Positions 47,072 through 56,250 of a DNA stretch of 64,000 nucleotides are shown one piece after another. Origin of the DNA: Oscillospiraceae bacterium (GTDB lineage: Bacteria > Bacillota > Clostridia > Oscillospirales > Oscillospiraceae). A program made the position numbers and the translations under genes. The DNA lies in NCBI GenBank assembly GCA_015067945.1, contig SVLM01000007.1:19778-83777 (forward strand). The letters run 5' to 3'. Below the pieces are notes generated by a model, which searched no databases, was not told the DNA's origin, and worked only from the letters and a program-made list of their open reading frames with translations. Within the stretch, counting starts at the first letter, position 1. The number at the start of each line of letters is the position of its first letter.

Positions 47072-47800
47072 ATGCATAAAAAACTGTCTGCTTTCATTTT
47101 AGCTTTGCTTTTAATCTTTACTCTACCCATATCTGCCAGTGCCAACTCTGCAGAACCACCGGGTATGACGATCATCGTAGAGAATGCCCCGGATGATATC
47201 TCATTGACTTTGGAGCTGGTTGAGGAACCGGAGTATGCGGTCCGTATCCAACAAGCACAGAAGAGCTGGGAAGTCTATTTTCGTCTGTACTATTATTTCG
47301 CACCCGGTACGCTGGACGGTGCTGTTATCCGGGTGGAAAGCAGCGAAAAAAGCTTTACTTGTCCATTGCCGGACGGTGTGCATAGCGGATATAACAATTT
47401 GCTGACACTGGATTTTGAAACGCAAACGCTCACCGTCGGTCAGCGTTGGTGGCGGCAGCCATTACTGACGGCAGTGCGTGTCACCCTGACACTACTGACC
47501 GAGGGACTGATCTTCTTTGCCTTCGGCTTCCGAAGCAAGCGAAGCTGGATCGTATTCTTTGCCGTAAATCTGGTAACGCAAGGATGGCTCAATGGCATTA
47601 TAAACAGTTCCGCATTCAGCACCGGATACTGGCTTATTGGGTTATACCTTGCGGAATTTGTGATCTTCATCGCCGAAGCCATTACGTTCCCACTGGCCAC
47701 CAAGGAAAAGATGAAATGGCAGTGTCTGCTGTACGCTTTTGTGGCAAACGCTGCCAGTCTGATTGCCGGTCTGCTACTGATCCGGTACTTGCCTATTTGA
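47072..47800 (+). CDS. membrane protein of unknown function with signal peptide
   Basis: MHKKLSAFILALLLIFTLPISASANSAEPP...; four C-terminal hydrophobic segments. Confidence 0.7.
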   Translation: MHKKLSAFILALLLIFTLPISASANSAEPPGMTIIVENAPDDISLTLELVEEPEYAVRIQQAQKSWEVYFRLYYYFAPGTLDGAVIRVESSEKSFTCPLPDGVHSGYNNLLTLDFETQTLTVGQRWWRQPLLTAVRVTLTLLTEGLIFFAFGFRSKRSWIVFFAVNLVTQGWLNGIINSSAFSTGYWLIGLYLAEFVIFIAEAITFPLATKEKMKWQCLLYAFVANAASLIAGLLLIRYLPI

Positions 47801-47803
47801 ATA

Positions 47804-47839
47804 GAACTGCCCTCCGGCTTTATGCCGGAGGGCAGTTTT
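47804..47839. terminator. bidirectional terminator
   Basis: AACTGCCCTCCGGCTTTATGCCGGAGGGCAGTTTT. Confidence 0.75.
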
Positions 47840-47853
47840 GGGCTAGAATAATC

Positions 47854-48666
47854 TTACTTTTGGTTCTCTTCCATAGAATGAAAAACGATTACCATATTTG
47901 GGGCAAATTTCAAAAGCGAAGAACTAATTTCTTCAGCTGCGACAGCCATCCCATGAATACGTAAGCCATCTGGAAAAGAGACTTCATTTACAAAACTGAA
48001 TCCGCCCTTAGGATCATAGAACTTTGCATCGGGATCAAACTGTTTATATTGATTCACCGTCATATATGCCTGTACAATATCCCCGTTTTTTGTTTCACAG
48101 GCACACAGAACATAATCAGGATAGCTGGGAATAACACTAATTGTAATTGTAGCTTTGGGGACGATAGATACAATGTCTACATAAACTGGACTTAGTGTTT
48201 TTACCTCCTCGCTATAAGCATCTTCGCTGCTCTCTTTAACTGGATCTGTCCTCCTTGCATCCACAGACAGATAATTAATAATTAGCTCATCTTTTTTTAA
48301 AGCAACATTTGTTTTCACATGCTCGGCTGATACTACTCTGCCATGAATTCGTAGGCCCTCTGGATAATATACCGGCACATAAAACAAACCAGGCTCAACA
48401 TCAGGATCCAGTTGGAAATATTCACTTGAATCTATCGCAATCCAAACCGTTGTCCCGGAGGTAGTTTCACATTGGCAAATAATGTCATTATCTGTTTGAT
48501 AGCCATGTGCTCTTCCCATTTCAGGAACAATAGAAACAACATCTACATATACATAATCCTTAATCTCAGAATTTGGAGAGAATTCTGTCTCAGTTTTTCC
48601 TGCTGCACATGAAATCAAAATGAGACACAATGAAAACACCAAATATATATACGCGGCTTTTTTCAT
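47854..48666 (-). CDS. lipoprotein with internally duplicated domain
   Basis: CLILISCAAG lipobox; two copies of VYVD(V/I)VSIVP...C(Q/A)CET...YPEGLRIHGRVVSAE / FPDGLRIHGMAVAAE. Confidence 0.75.
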   Translation of the reverse strand: MKKAAYIYLVFSLCLILISCAAGKTETEFSPNSEIKDYVYVDVVSIVPEMGRAHGYQTDNDIICQCETTSGTTVWIAIDSSEYFQLDPDVEPGLFYVPVYYPEGLRIHGRVVSAEHVKTNVALKKDELIINYLSVDARRTDPVKESSEDAYSEEVKTLSPVYVDIVSIVPKATITISVIPSYPDYVLCACETKNGDIVQAYMTVNQYKQFDPDAKFYDPKGGFSFVNEVSFPDGLRIHGMAVAAEEISSSLLKFAPNMVIVFHSMEENQK

Positions 48667-48696
48667 ATTTCCTCCTAAACATAAATACTAAGGGTA

Positions 48697-49692
48697 TTAT
48701 GCCGTCGGCATATTGTCTCTTCTGGCACGGTCATACTCTGCCCAATTAGCCATCGACTGGTTAGCTCTTGCGGTAATTGCTGCGTTTGCAGCCGTAAGCT
48801 TTGCCGACTCTTGTATTGACGACATATAGCGATCTTGTTGACCTGCCATGGTCTTCAACTCTGAGGCAATATCCCGGGCAACACTATTGCTTTTGGCTAC
48901 TTCTTCGTACAAAAGCACCTGATTCTGCTGTATACTAGATAGATGGTATGCCAATTGATTGGAAAGTGCTCCAATTTGTAGATTCATCTTATCAAGATTC
49001 TCATTTACAATATGTAATCCACCTACGATTTGATTGCCCATAAGTTCCGCTTCGTATAAATCATACATTCCATTGGTGCCTTCTAATTCCGTTCTCCGCC
49101 CCGAATCCAAATATTCACAGAACCGCGATATAGGTATCAAAGAGCGGTATTTGATATAGATAATATTTACTGCATAAAGATTGTCTAACGCAGCCCTTGT
49201 TTGTGAGATAATTGCATTGACAGAAGACATCTGATACCGCAGACTGCTGTTGAAACGCATAATCTCTTCGCTCTCTCGGGCAACACGCATATCTTCTAAC
49301 CTAAGTGCCTTCTCGTACTGTGCCAGATCATCGGCGTATTTTCTTTCCGCTTCACGCACTTGTCTTTCGTACTCGGCCTGTGCCTCCTGTGCTTCTCTCT
49401 TAATCTTATTGTCGCGTATTTTTCCGGCTGCATAGCCTGCTGCAAGGCCCACAGGACCGAAGAACAAACCTACACCTGCACCAATAAGTGCCCCCTTAGG
49501 CTTACCACCATTGTCATCGTCCGCTAATTGCGGTTGTTGAACTACAGCTCGCACAGGCGGATTAATCACGCGTTTTGTAGGAATGCTTTTCTCTTCGCTT
49601 TGCAATACCGATAAAGTTCGATTAAGCATATACAGATCTAGCTCGAGTAACCGCACCTCCTCTAAGTATCTTCGAAGTATGTCTTTATCCAT
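48697..49692 (-). CDS. coiled-coil protein with central glycine-zipper segment, unknown function
   Basis: GALIGAGVGLFFGPVGLAAGYAAGKIRDNKIKREAQEAQAEYERQVREAERKYADDLAQYEKAL. Confidence 0.7.
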   Translation of the reverse strand: MDKDILRRYLEEVRLLELDLYMLNRTLSVLQSEEKSIPTKRVINPPVRAVVQQPQLADDDNGGKPKGALIGAGVGLFFGPVGLAAGYAAGKIRDNKIKREAQEAQAEYERQVREAERKYADDLAQYEKALRLEDMRVARESEEIMRFNSSLRYQMSSVNAIISQTRAALDNLYAVNIIYIKYRSLIPISRFCEYLDSGRRTELEGTNGMYDLYEAELMGNQIVGGLHIVNENLDKMNLQIGALSNQLAYHLSSIQQNQVLLYEEVAKSNSVARDIASELKTMAGQQDRYMSSIQESAKLTAANAAITARANQSMANWAEYDRARRDNMPTA

Positions 49693-49757
49693 ATCAGTCT
49701 CCTCCGTTTGTATTCGGTTTTAAATATCGTTTTTGTAATATATTATATATTATCATT

Positions 49758-49973
49758 ATGAAATATAATATGTCAAGAGGGACGGTGATCAATTTGGGAA
49801 AATTTATCGCACGAAAACCTGAAAAAGAGGTTATCTCCATGCGTATTTCCATGGATACGCTCCAAATACTTGACGAGAAGGCATCTGCCATTGGCATCAG
49901 TAGAAACGAGCTTATTAATCAAATGATACTATTTGCTCTTGCTAACATGGCTGACTCAACGACAGATGGGTAG
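49758..49973 (+). CDS. small ribbon-helix-helix-like DNA-binding protein
   Basis: EVISMRISMDTLQILDEKASAIGISRNELINQMILFALANMA. Confidence 0.7.
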   Translation: MKYNMSRGTVINLGKFIARKPEKEVISMRISMDTLQILDEKASAIGISRNELINQMILFALANMADSTTDG

Positions 49974-49999
49974 AACCCCGCCATTTTTGTGCAGCATAA

Positions 50000-50036
50000 A
50001 AACAGACCTCTGAGTTTTCGACTCAGAGGTCTGTTG
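50000..50036. terminator. bidirectional terminator
   Basis: AAACAGACCTCTGAGTTTTCGACTCAGAGGTCTGTTG. Confidence 0.7.
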
Positions 50037-50048
50037 ATTCTAAGGAAA

Positions 50049-51047
50049 TTACTTCAGGCTCTCTTCCACAGCAACAGCCACGGAAACGGTCATGCCGACC
50101 ATGGGGTTGTTGCCTGCGCCCAGGAAGCCCATCATTTCCACGTGGGCAGGGACGGAGGAAGAACCGGCAAACTGTGCGTCGCCGTGCATACGGCCCATGG
50201 TGTCGGTCAGGCCGTAGGAAGCGGGGCCGGCAGCCATGTTGTCGGGGTGCAGAGTACGGCCGGTGCCGCCGCCGGAAGCGACGGAGAAGTACTTCTTGCC
50301 CTGCTCGATGCACTCCTTCTTGTAGGTACCGGCAACGGGGTGCTGGAAGCGAGTGGGGTTGGTGGAGTTACCGGTGATGGAAACATCCACGCCCTCGTGG
50401 TGCATGACGGCAACGCCCTCGCGGACATCGTCACAGCCGTAGCAGTTAACGGCAGCACGCTCGCCGGTGGAGTAAGGAATCTTCTTGACGATCTTCAGCT
50501 CGCCGGTGTAGTAGTCGAACTGAGTCTGCACATAGGTGAAGCCGTTGATGCGGCTGATGATCTGAGCAGCGTCCTTGCCCAAGCCGTTCAGGATAACCCG
50601 CAGGGGCTCCTTACGAGCCTTGTTGGCAGAGCGAGCGATGCCGATCGCGCCTTCAGCAGCAGCGAAGGACTCGTGGCCTGCCAGGAATGCGAAGCACTTG
50701 GTCTCGTCCCGCAGCAGCATAGCACCCAGGTTGCCGTGGCCCAGACCGACCTTGCGGTCCTCAGCGACGGAACCGGGGATGCAGAATGCCTGCAGGCCGA
50801 TGCCGATGGCCTCAGCAGCCTCAGCAGCGTTCTTAACGCCCTTCTTCAGAGCAATGGCAGCACCAACGCAGTAAGCCCAGGCGACGTCCTCAAAAGCGAT
50901 GGGCTGAATGCCCTTAACGATCTCATAGGGATCAAAGCCCTTAGCCACGCAGATCTCGCGGCATTCTTCCACGGAGTTCAGGCCGTACTGTGCCAGGACA
51001 CCGTTGATTTTGTCGATTTTTCTCTCGTAACCTTCAAACAAAGCCAT
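50049..51047 (-). CDS. GGGtGRT family protein
   Basis: YFSVASGGGTGRTLHPDNMAAGPASYGLTDTMGRMHGDAQFAGSSSVPAHVEMMGFLGAGNNPMVGMTVSVAVAVEESL. Confidence 0.9.
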   Translation of the reverse strand: MALFEGYERKIDKINGVLAQYGLNSVEECREICVAKGFDPYEIVKGIQPIAFEDVAWAYCVGAAIALKKGVKNAAEAAEAIGIGLQAFCIPGSVAEDRKVGLGHGNLGAMLLRDETKCFAFLAGHESFAAAEGAIGIARSANKARKEPLRVILNGLGKDAAQIISRINGFTYVQTQFDYYTGELKIVKKIPYSTGERAAVNCYGCDDVREGVAVMHHEGVDVSITGNSTNPTRFQHPVAGTYKKECIEQGKKYFSVASGGGTGRTLHPDNMAAGPASYGLTDTMGRMHGDAQFAGSSSVPAHVEMMGFLGAGNNPMVGMTVSVAVAVEESLK

Positions 51048-51062
51048 TTTCGTGTCCTCCTC

Positions 51063-51755
51063 TTATTCGTGGCGGGGATCGATGTACTTGGCAGCACCGG
51101 CGAAGCGGCCGTAGGAACCCTTGGCCTTCTCCAGAGCGGTGGCGGCATCGTCGCCCTTCTTGATGAAGTCCATCATCTTACCCAGATTGATGAACTCGTA
51201 ACCGATGATCAGGTTGTCCTCGTCCAGAGCACAGCGGGTAACGTAACCCTCAGCCATCTCCAGGTAACGGGGGCCCTTGACCTTGGTGGCAAACATGGTG
51301 CCAACCTGGCTGCGAAGACCCTTGCCCAGGTCTTCCAGAGAAGCACCCACGGCCAGGCCGTCCTCGGAGAATGCGGACTGGCTGCGACCGTAAACGATCT
51401 GCAGGAACAGCTCACGCATGGCGGTGTTGATGGCGTCACAGACCAGATCGGTGTTCAGAGCCTCCAGAAGAGTCTTACCGATCAGGATCTCGGAAGCCAT
51501 AGCGGCAGAGTGGGTCATGCCGGAGCAGCCCAGAGTCTCTACCAGAGCCTCTTCAATGATGCCCTCCTTCACGTTCAGGGTCAGCTTGCAGCAACCCTGC
51601 TGAGGGGCACACCAGCCGATGCCGTGGGTGAAACCGCTGACATCCTTAATTTCCTTGACCTGAACCCACTTGCCCTCTTCGGGAATGGGAGCGGGGCCGT
51701 GATAAGCACCCTTGGCCACGGAGCACATATGTTGCACTTCGCTACTGTAAATCAT
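51063..51755 (-). CDS. NifU/IscU-like iron-sulfur scaffold protein
   Basis: GWCAPQQGCCKLTL..., ETLGCSGMTHSAAMASEILIGKTLLEAL; adjacent to GGGtGRT gene. Confidence 0.85.
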   Translation of the reverse strand: MIYSSEVQHMCSVAKGAYHGPAPIPEEGKWVQVKEIKDVSGFTHGIGWCAPQQGCCKLTLNVKEGIIEEALVETLGCSGMTHSAAMASEILIGKTLLEALNTDLVCDAINTAMRELFLQIVYGRSQSAFSEDGLAVGASLEDLGKGLRSQVGTMFATKVKGPRYLEMAEGYVTRCALDEDNLIIGYEFINLGKMMDFIKKGDDAATALEKAKGSYGRFAGAAKYIDPRHE

Positions 51756-51989
51756 GGCAATTTTCCTTTCTTTTCAAAGGCGGCAGTCCGCCTTTATGAT
51801 TTTCCGCGAATATTATACTCTCAACGAACTAAATTGTCAATCGTTCCAAAAAGAAAGTCGGTACATTTTTGCATGATTCCACAATTTTTCTACACAGCAC
51901 AATTCTACTATTTTCCTGCGGCTGTCTTGCATTCCCAGCTTTTTCCGATTATAATGACAAATAAGAACAGCTATGAAGGAGTGCTTCCT

Positions 51990-52997
51990 ATGCGACGTTA
52001 TCTGCTTCCCCAATCCGGCAGTTTTTACAAAGCGAATATGCATTGCCACACCACCGTTTCCGATGGCAGAATGACCCCCCAGGAGGTCAAGGAACACTAT
52101 ATGGCCAACGGATATAGCATCGTGGCTTATACCGACCATCATGTTTTGATTCCACACCCGGAGTTGAAGGAAGAAAACTTCCTCCCGCTGTACGGCGTGG
52201 AGTTGAATGTGGACGAAATCGAGGGCCCGAACCGTGCCAACGGCAAAACCTGCCACTTTAACCTGATTGCTTTGGAAGAGGACAACTTGATCCAGCCCTG
52301 CTATCACCGCAGCAAGTACATGGGCGGCAACGCAGAAGCCCATCGGAGCAAAGTGTGTTTCGACGAAAGCCTTCCGGACTACGAGCGGGTTTACACCGGC
52401 GAATGTCTGACTGAAATGATGGAAACCGCCCGAAAGCAAGGCTTTTTTGTCACCTACAACCACCCCACCTGGTCCCGGGAACGCTATCCCCAGTACATGA
52501 ACTACCACGGTATGCACGCCCTGGAGATCATCAACTACGGCTGTTTGGCCAGTGGCTACGAAGATTACAACCCCCGGGTCTACGACGACCTGCTCAGCGA
52601 TGGCCGCCGGATCTATGCGGTAGCCGGTGACGATAACCACAAGCTTGCCCATACCTGCGGTGGCTTCACCATGATCAAAGCCGACAAATTGGCGTACCGG
52701 GCTATCACTTCCGCCTTGGAGCAAGGCCACTTTTACGCATCCACCGGTCCGCTGATCCACGAGCTGTGGGTAGAGGACGGAAAGCTTCACATCACCTGCT
52801 CCGATGCTTATCAGATATCCTGCCACAAGCAGATGCCCCGTCGGGATAAATCCTTCCGGGCAGACCCCGGCCAAGTGCTCACCGAGGCCGTATTCGACAT
52901 CGCCCCTGGGGACGGCTATGTGCGGCTGACCGTTACCGACCACAGCGGCCACCATGCCGTGACCAATGCCTACTTCCCCGACCAGCTGTTTGACTAA
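51990..52997 (+). CDS. PHP domain-containing protein
   Basis: MRRYLLPQSGSFYKANMHCHTTVSDGRMTPQEVKEHYMANGYSIVAYTDHH; AAGGAG RBS; upstream part of ORF is antisense to GGGtGRT/NifU genes. Confidence 0.88.
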   Translation: MRRYLLPQSGSFYKANMHCHTTVSDGRMTPQEVKEHYMANGYSIVAYTDHHVLIPHPELKEENFLPLYGVELNVDEIEGPNRANGKTCHFNLIALEEDNLIQPCYHRSKYMGGNAEAHRSKVCFDESLPDYERVYTGECLTEMMETARKQGFFVTYNHPTWSRERYPQYMNYHGMHALEIINYGCLASGYEDYNPRVYDDLLSDGRRIYAVAGDDNHKLAHTCGGFTMIKADKLAYRAITSALEQGHFYASTGPLIHELWVEDGKLHITCSDAYQISCHKQMPRRDKSFRADPGQVLTEAVFDIAPGDGYVRLTVTDHSGHHAVTNAYFPDQLFD

Positions 52998-53000
52998 GCA

Positions 53001-53029
53001 AAAAGAACCGCCAATGGCGGTTCTTTTTT
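53001..53029. terminator. bidirectional terminator
   Basis: AAAAGAACCGCCAATGGCGGTTCTTTTTT. Confidence 0.75.
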
Positions 53030-53033
53030 ACGT

Positions 53034-53951
53034 TCATTTCAGTGTGTGAAATATTTCTTTTGTGATGCTTCGGTACTCCGCCAAATCCGTGGTTTTTCGC
53101 AGCTTTTTCCACAATTTTTCATGATTTTCGAAGTAACCTATGAGAAATCCCCAATTTTCTTTCAACCGGAACATGGCATTGCGGCTGCCGCCAAAGGCCA
53201 CCAAATAGGCCTCCAGCAGTTCATCGCAGAAGTTTTCCAATTTCCCGATATCCGTGCCACCGGGGCTGAGCATACCCGGGTCGCCAATCAACCCCCGGCC
53301 GATCATGATTGCCTGCACCTGGGGAAATTCCGCTTGAATCTTCTCCGCATCCGCCATCCTCAGCACATCACCGTTGTAGCACAGGGGATTTTTGCTGTTT
53401 GCCACCGCGTAGCGGAATTGCTCCATATCCACGCCGCCGGTGTAAAACTGCTTGCGTACCCGGGGATGGATCGTCAGCTCTTTGATCGGATAGCGGTTAT
53501 AGATTTCCAGCAAAGCCGGAAATTCTCCGCTGTCTGTCACGCCCAGCCGGGTTTTTACAGAAATTGGCAGTGGTGCGGCGGCGAAGATGCTGTCCAGAAA
53601 GCGATCCAGACTATCCGGATCTGCCAGCATACCGCTTCCCTTCCCTTTTGCCGTTACCGTGCCGGAAGGACAGCCCAAATTCAGATTGACCTCCTCATAC
53701 CCCCGATCCCGGATCACCTGAGCCGCCCAGAGAAAATCCTCCGGAACCTTGGTCAGCAGCTGGGGAACGGCAGTAAATCCTTCCGTATCCGCAAAGGGCA
53801 GCTCCCGCTCCTCCCGGTTGGTCAGTGTTCTATGGACCGTGGGTGAAATAAAGGGCATATAGTACCGGTCAACACCGGGGAAATATTTATGATGCAGCCG
53901 GCGGTAGATGCTGTCTGTCAGCCCCTCCATGGGTGCGAAATAGTATTGCAT
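53034..53951 (-). CDS. tRNA-dihydrouridine synthase family protein
   Basis: MQYYFAPMEGLTDSIYRRLHHKYF, EEVNLNLGCPSGTVTAKGKGSGML, CYNGDVL. Confidence 0.92.
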   Translation of the reverse strand: MQYYFAPMEGLTDSIYRRLHHKYFPGVDRYYMPFISPTVHRTLTNREERELPFADTEGFTAVPQLLTKVPEDFLWAAQVIRDRGYEEVNLNLGCPSGTVTAKGKGSGMLADPDSLDRFLDSIFAAAPLPISVKTRLGVTDSGEFPALLEIYNRYPIKELTIHPRVRKQFYTGGVDMEQFRYAVANSKNPLCYNGDVLRMADAEKIQAEFPQVQAIMIGRGLIGDPGMLSPGGTDIGKLENFCDELLEAYLVAFGGSRNAMFRLKENWGFLIGYFENHEKLWKKLRKTTDLAEYRSITKEIFHTLK

Positions 53952-53975
53952 AGTGTGCTCCTATCGTAAGGACTT

Positions 53976-54108
53976 GTAGGGGCGAGCAATGCTCGTCCGC
54001 AAAGCCTTCTCCTTTTTTGTCAGCCCGGTCGTCTTGTAGGAACCGATTGAGGCACATTGCCCATCCGACATAGTATTAAACCAGCGGACGACCAATGGTC
54101 GCCCCTAC
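53976..54108. repeat. 133-bp element with ~25-bp inverted ends GTAGGGGCGAGCAATGCTCGTCCGC / GCGGACGACCAATGGTCGCCCCTAC
   Basis: Ends match 22/25 in inverted orientation and are each self-palindromic. Confidence 0.8.
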
Positions 54109-54128
54109 ATTTATCCTCATTAAATCAC

Positions 54129-54158
54129 AAAAGCCGCCCTTTTGCAAGGGCGGCTTTT
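54129..54158 (-). terminator. terminator of RNase J gene
   Basis: AAAAGCCGCCCTTTTGCAAGGGCGGCTTTT. Confidence 0.75.
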
Positions 54159-54161
54159 GAT

Positions 54162-55817
54162 TCAGATTTCCATAATGACGGGCAGGATCATCGGATTCCG
54201 CTTGGTCATCTTATACAGATACCCGGACAGATCATTTTTAATAGCAGCCTTAATAGTCGTCCAATCCCGGCTGCGACGGCGGCTGCAGCGTTCGATGGCC
54301 TCCAAAGCCACTTCACGCAGCTCCTCCATCAGCTCCTCGGACTCCTTCACATAGATAAATCCCCGGGTGATGATATCCGGTCCGGAGATCACGCTGCCGT
54401 CCTGACTGCTCAGGTTCACGCAGACTACAATCATACCATCCTGAGCCAGATGCTTGCGATCTCTGAGTACCACACTGCCCACATCGCCTACGCCGGTGCC
54501 GTCCACATAGACCTTGCCGGCAGGCACAGTGCCGGCCACCTTGCAGGTCTTGCCGGTCAGCTCAAAGACAGTGCCGATTTCACCGATGCACACATGGTTT
54601 GCCTTGACGCCCATCTGCTGGGACAGCTTGCCGTGGATCTGCAGCATCCGCTGCTCGCCATGGACGGGAATGAAAAATTTGGGTTTGCACAGAGCGTGAA
54701 CGATCTTCAGCTCCTCCTGGCAGGCGTGGCCGGAGACATGGAGGCCCTCGCTCTTCTCGTAGACCACATCCGCACCCTTACGGTACAGTTCATTGATGAT
54801 TTTGGAGACCGCCTTTTCATTGCCGGGGATGGCAGATGCAGAAATGATGATCCGGTCACCGGCGGTAATATCCACCTGCTTGTGGGTAGAAAATGCCATA
54901 CGGTACAGGGCGGACATATTTTCGCCCTGACTTCCGGTGGAAACGATGACTACCTTGTTTTTCGGCAGACTCTTGATAGCACCCAGGTCCACAATGGTGC
55001 CGGGCTTGACCTTCAGATAGCCCAGCTCCTGAGCCACCTTCAGCATATTTTCCATGCTCCGTCCGGTAACAGCCACCTTTCTGCCGTAACGCTGTGCCGT
55101 GGCAAGCACGGCCTGAATGCGGTGCATATTGGACGCAAAAGTGGTCACGATGATCCGCTGATCACAGTTTTTAAACTGCCGGTCCAGACTCTCTGCCACC
55201 ACATTTTCGCTGGGGGTATAGCCTGCACGCTCCACATTGGTAGAATCGCACAGCAGAGCCAGTACACCCTTATTGCCCAATTCACCCAGTCGGGCCAGGT
55301 CGGTCATGCCGCCCTGAGCGGTGGGATCGATCTTGAAGTCGCCGGTCATGACCACAGTACCCACCGGGGTATGGATGGCGAAGGCCACCGCATCGGCAAT
55401 GGAATGGTTCACATGGATAAACTCCACCGTAAAGCAACCGGCTTTGACACTGTCACCGGGCTTATGGGTAATCAGCTTGACGGTATCCGCCAGCCGATGC
55501 TCCTCCAGCTTCAGCTTGATCAAGCCATTGGTCATGGCGGTGCCGTGAATGGGACAACTCACCTGCTGCATGCAGTACGGAATAGAGCCGATATGGTCTT
55601 CGTGACCGTGGGTAATGAACATACCCCGCAGCTTCTTCTGATTTGCCACCAGATAAGAAAAATCCGGAATCACCAGATCCACGCCGTACATTTCTTCATC
55701 CGGAAAACCAACGCCGCAGTCCACCACGATCATATCTTTTCCGTATTCCAGAACGGTAATGTTTTTGCCGATCTCATCCAAACCACCCAGGGGGATAATT
55801 TTCAATTTCTCAGCCAA
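54162..55817 (-). CDS. rnj: ribonuclease J
   Basis: LKIIPLGGLDEIGKNITVLEYGKDMIVVDCGVGFPDEEMYGVDLVIPDFSYL, FITHGHEDHIGSIPY, HVSGHA, FIPVHGE. Confidence 0.95.
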   Translation of the reverse strand: MAEKLKIIPLGGLDEIGKNITVLEYGKDMIVVDCGVGFPDEEMYGVDLVIPDFSYLVANQKKLRGMFITHGHEDHIGSIPYCMQQVSCPIHGTAMTNGLIKLKLEEHRLADTVKLITHKPGDSVKAGCFTVEFIHVNHSIADAVAFAIHTPVGTVVMTGDFKIDPTAQGGMTDLARLGELGNKGVLALLCDSTNVERAGYTPSENVVAESLDRQFKNCDQRIIVTTFASNMHRIQAVLATAQRYGRKVAVTGRSMENMLKVAQELGYLKVKPGTIVDLGAIKSLPKNKVVIVSTGSQGENMSALYRMAFSTHKQVDITAGDRIIISASAIPGNEKAVSKIINELYRKGADVVYEKSEGLHVSGHACQEELKIVHALCKPKFFIPVHGEQRMLQIHGKLSQQMGVKANHVCIGEIGTVFELTGKTCKVAGTVPAGKVYVDGTGVGDVGSVVLRDRKHLAQDGMIVVCVNLSSQDGSVISGPDIITRGFIYVKESEELMEELREVALEAIERCSRRRSRDWTTIKAAIKNDLSGYLYKMTKRNPMILPVIMEI

Positions 55818-56005
55818 AGTAAAATCAATACTCCTTTCAAATTAGCCGTGCAAAAGCAGGCACCCGCCTCATCCCGGAAAAAGCCCTGAATCGCCATCCC
55901 GGTCAGAAAACGCCTGCTTGATTATGTTTGTGGGGAAAGCACCAGCCGCAGTGCCCTCCAAAATATGGCCGGGGTCAGCCCATCCCGGCACATTGTACAA
56001 GTATT
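55818..56005 (-). promoter_or_regulatory. structured 5' leader of RNase J with extended -10 promoter (TGCTATAAT)
   Basis: Three CCGGGATG repeats, stem AAGCAGGC/GCCTGCTT, GCCGGG...CCCGGC hairpin. Confidence 0.4.
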
Positions 56006-56166
56006 ATAGCACATTTTTTGCAAATGTACACAATTATTTTTCGTCGGGCTTTGACAGATCCCGCAAATTGGAATTAGGCAGGCTGACTCACGCCTCTCCC
56101 ACAGGGAGAGCCAAGATCATGGTGCGGACAGCGTAATAATTTCTTATTAATTATTGTGAAAATCTG

Positions 56167-56195
56167 TTGCACCTTTGCTTTTCATTTGCTATAAT
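56167..56195 (+). promoter_or_regulatory. promoter of gdpP operon
   Basis: TTGCAC-17 nt-TATAAT. Confidence 0.65.
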
Positions 56196-56250
56196 ATCGG
56201 GTAAGATGAAAGTACTATCGGCTCTATACCCTTTTTAAGGAGGCGTTCAT

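Noticed and set aside
49989-51989. N-terminal two thirds of the 1002-aa plus-strand ORF
   Set aside because: Antisense read-through over GGGtGRT and NifU-like genes; real PHP gene starts at ATG 51990 with its own RBS.
54057-55889. 610-aa plus-strand ORF
   Set aside because: Antisense to RNase J.
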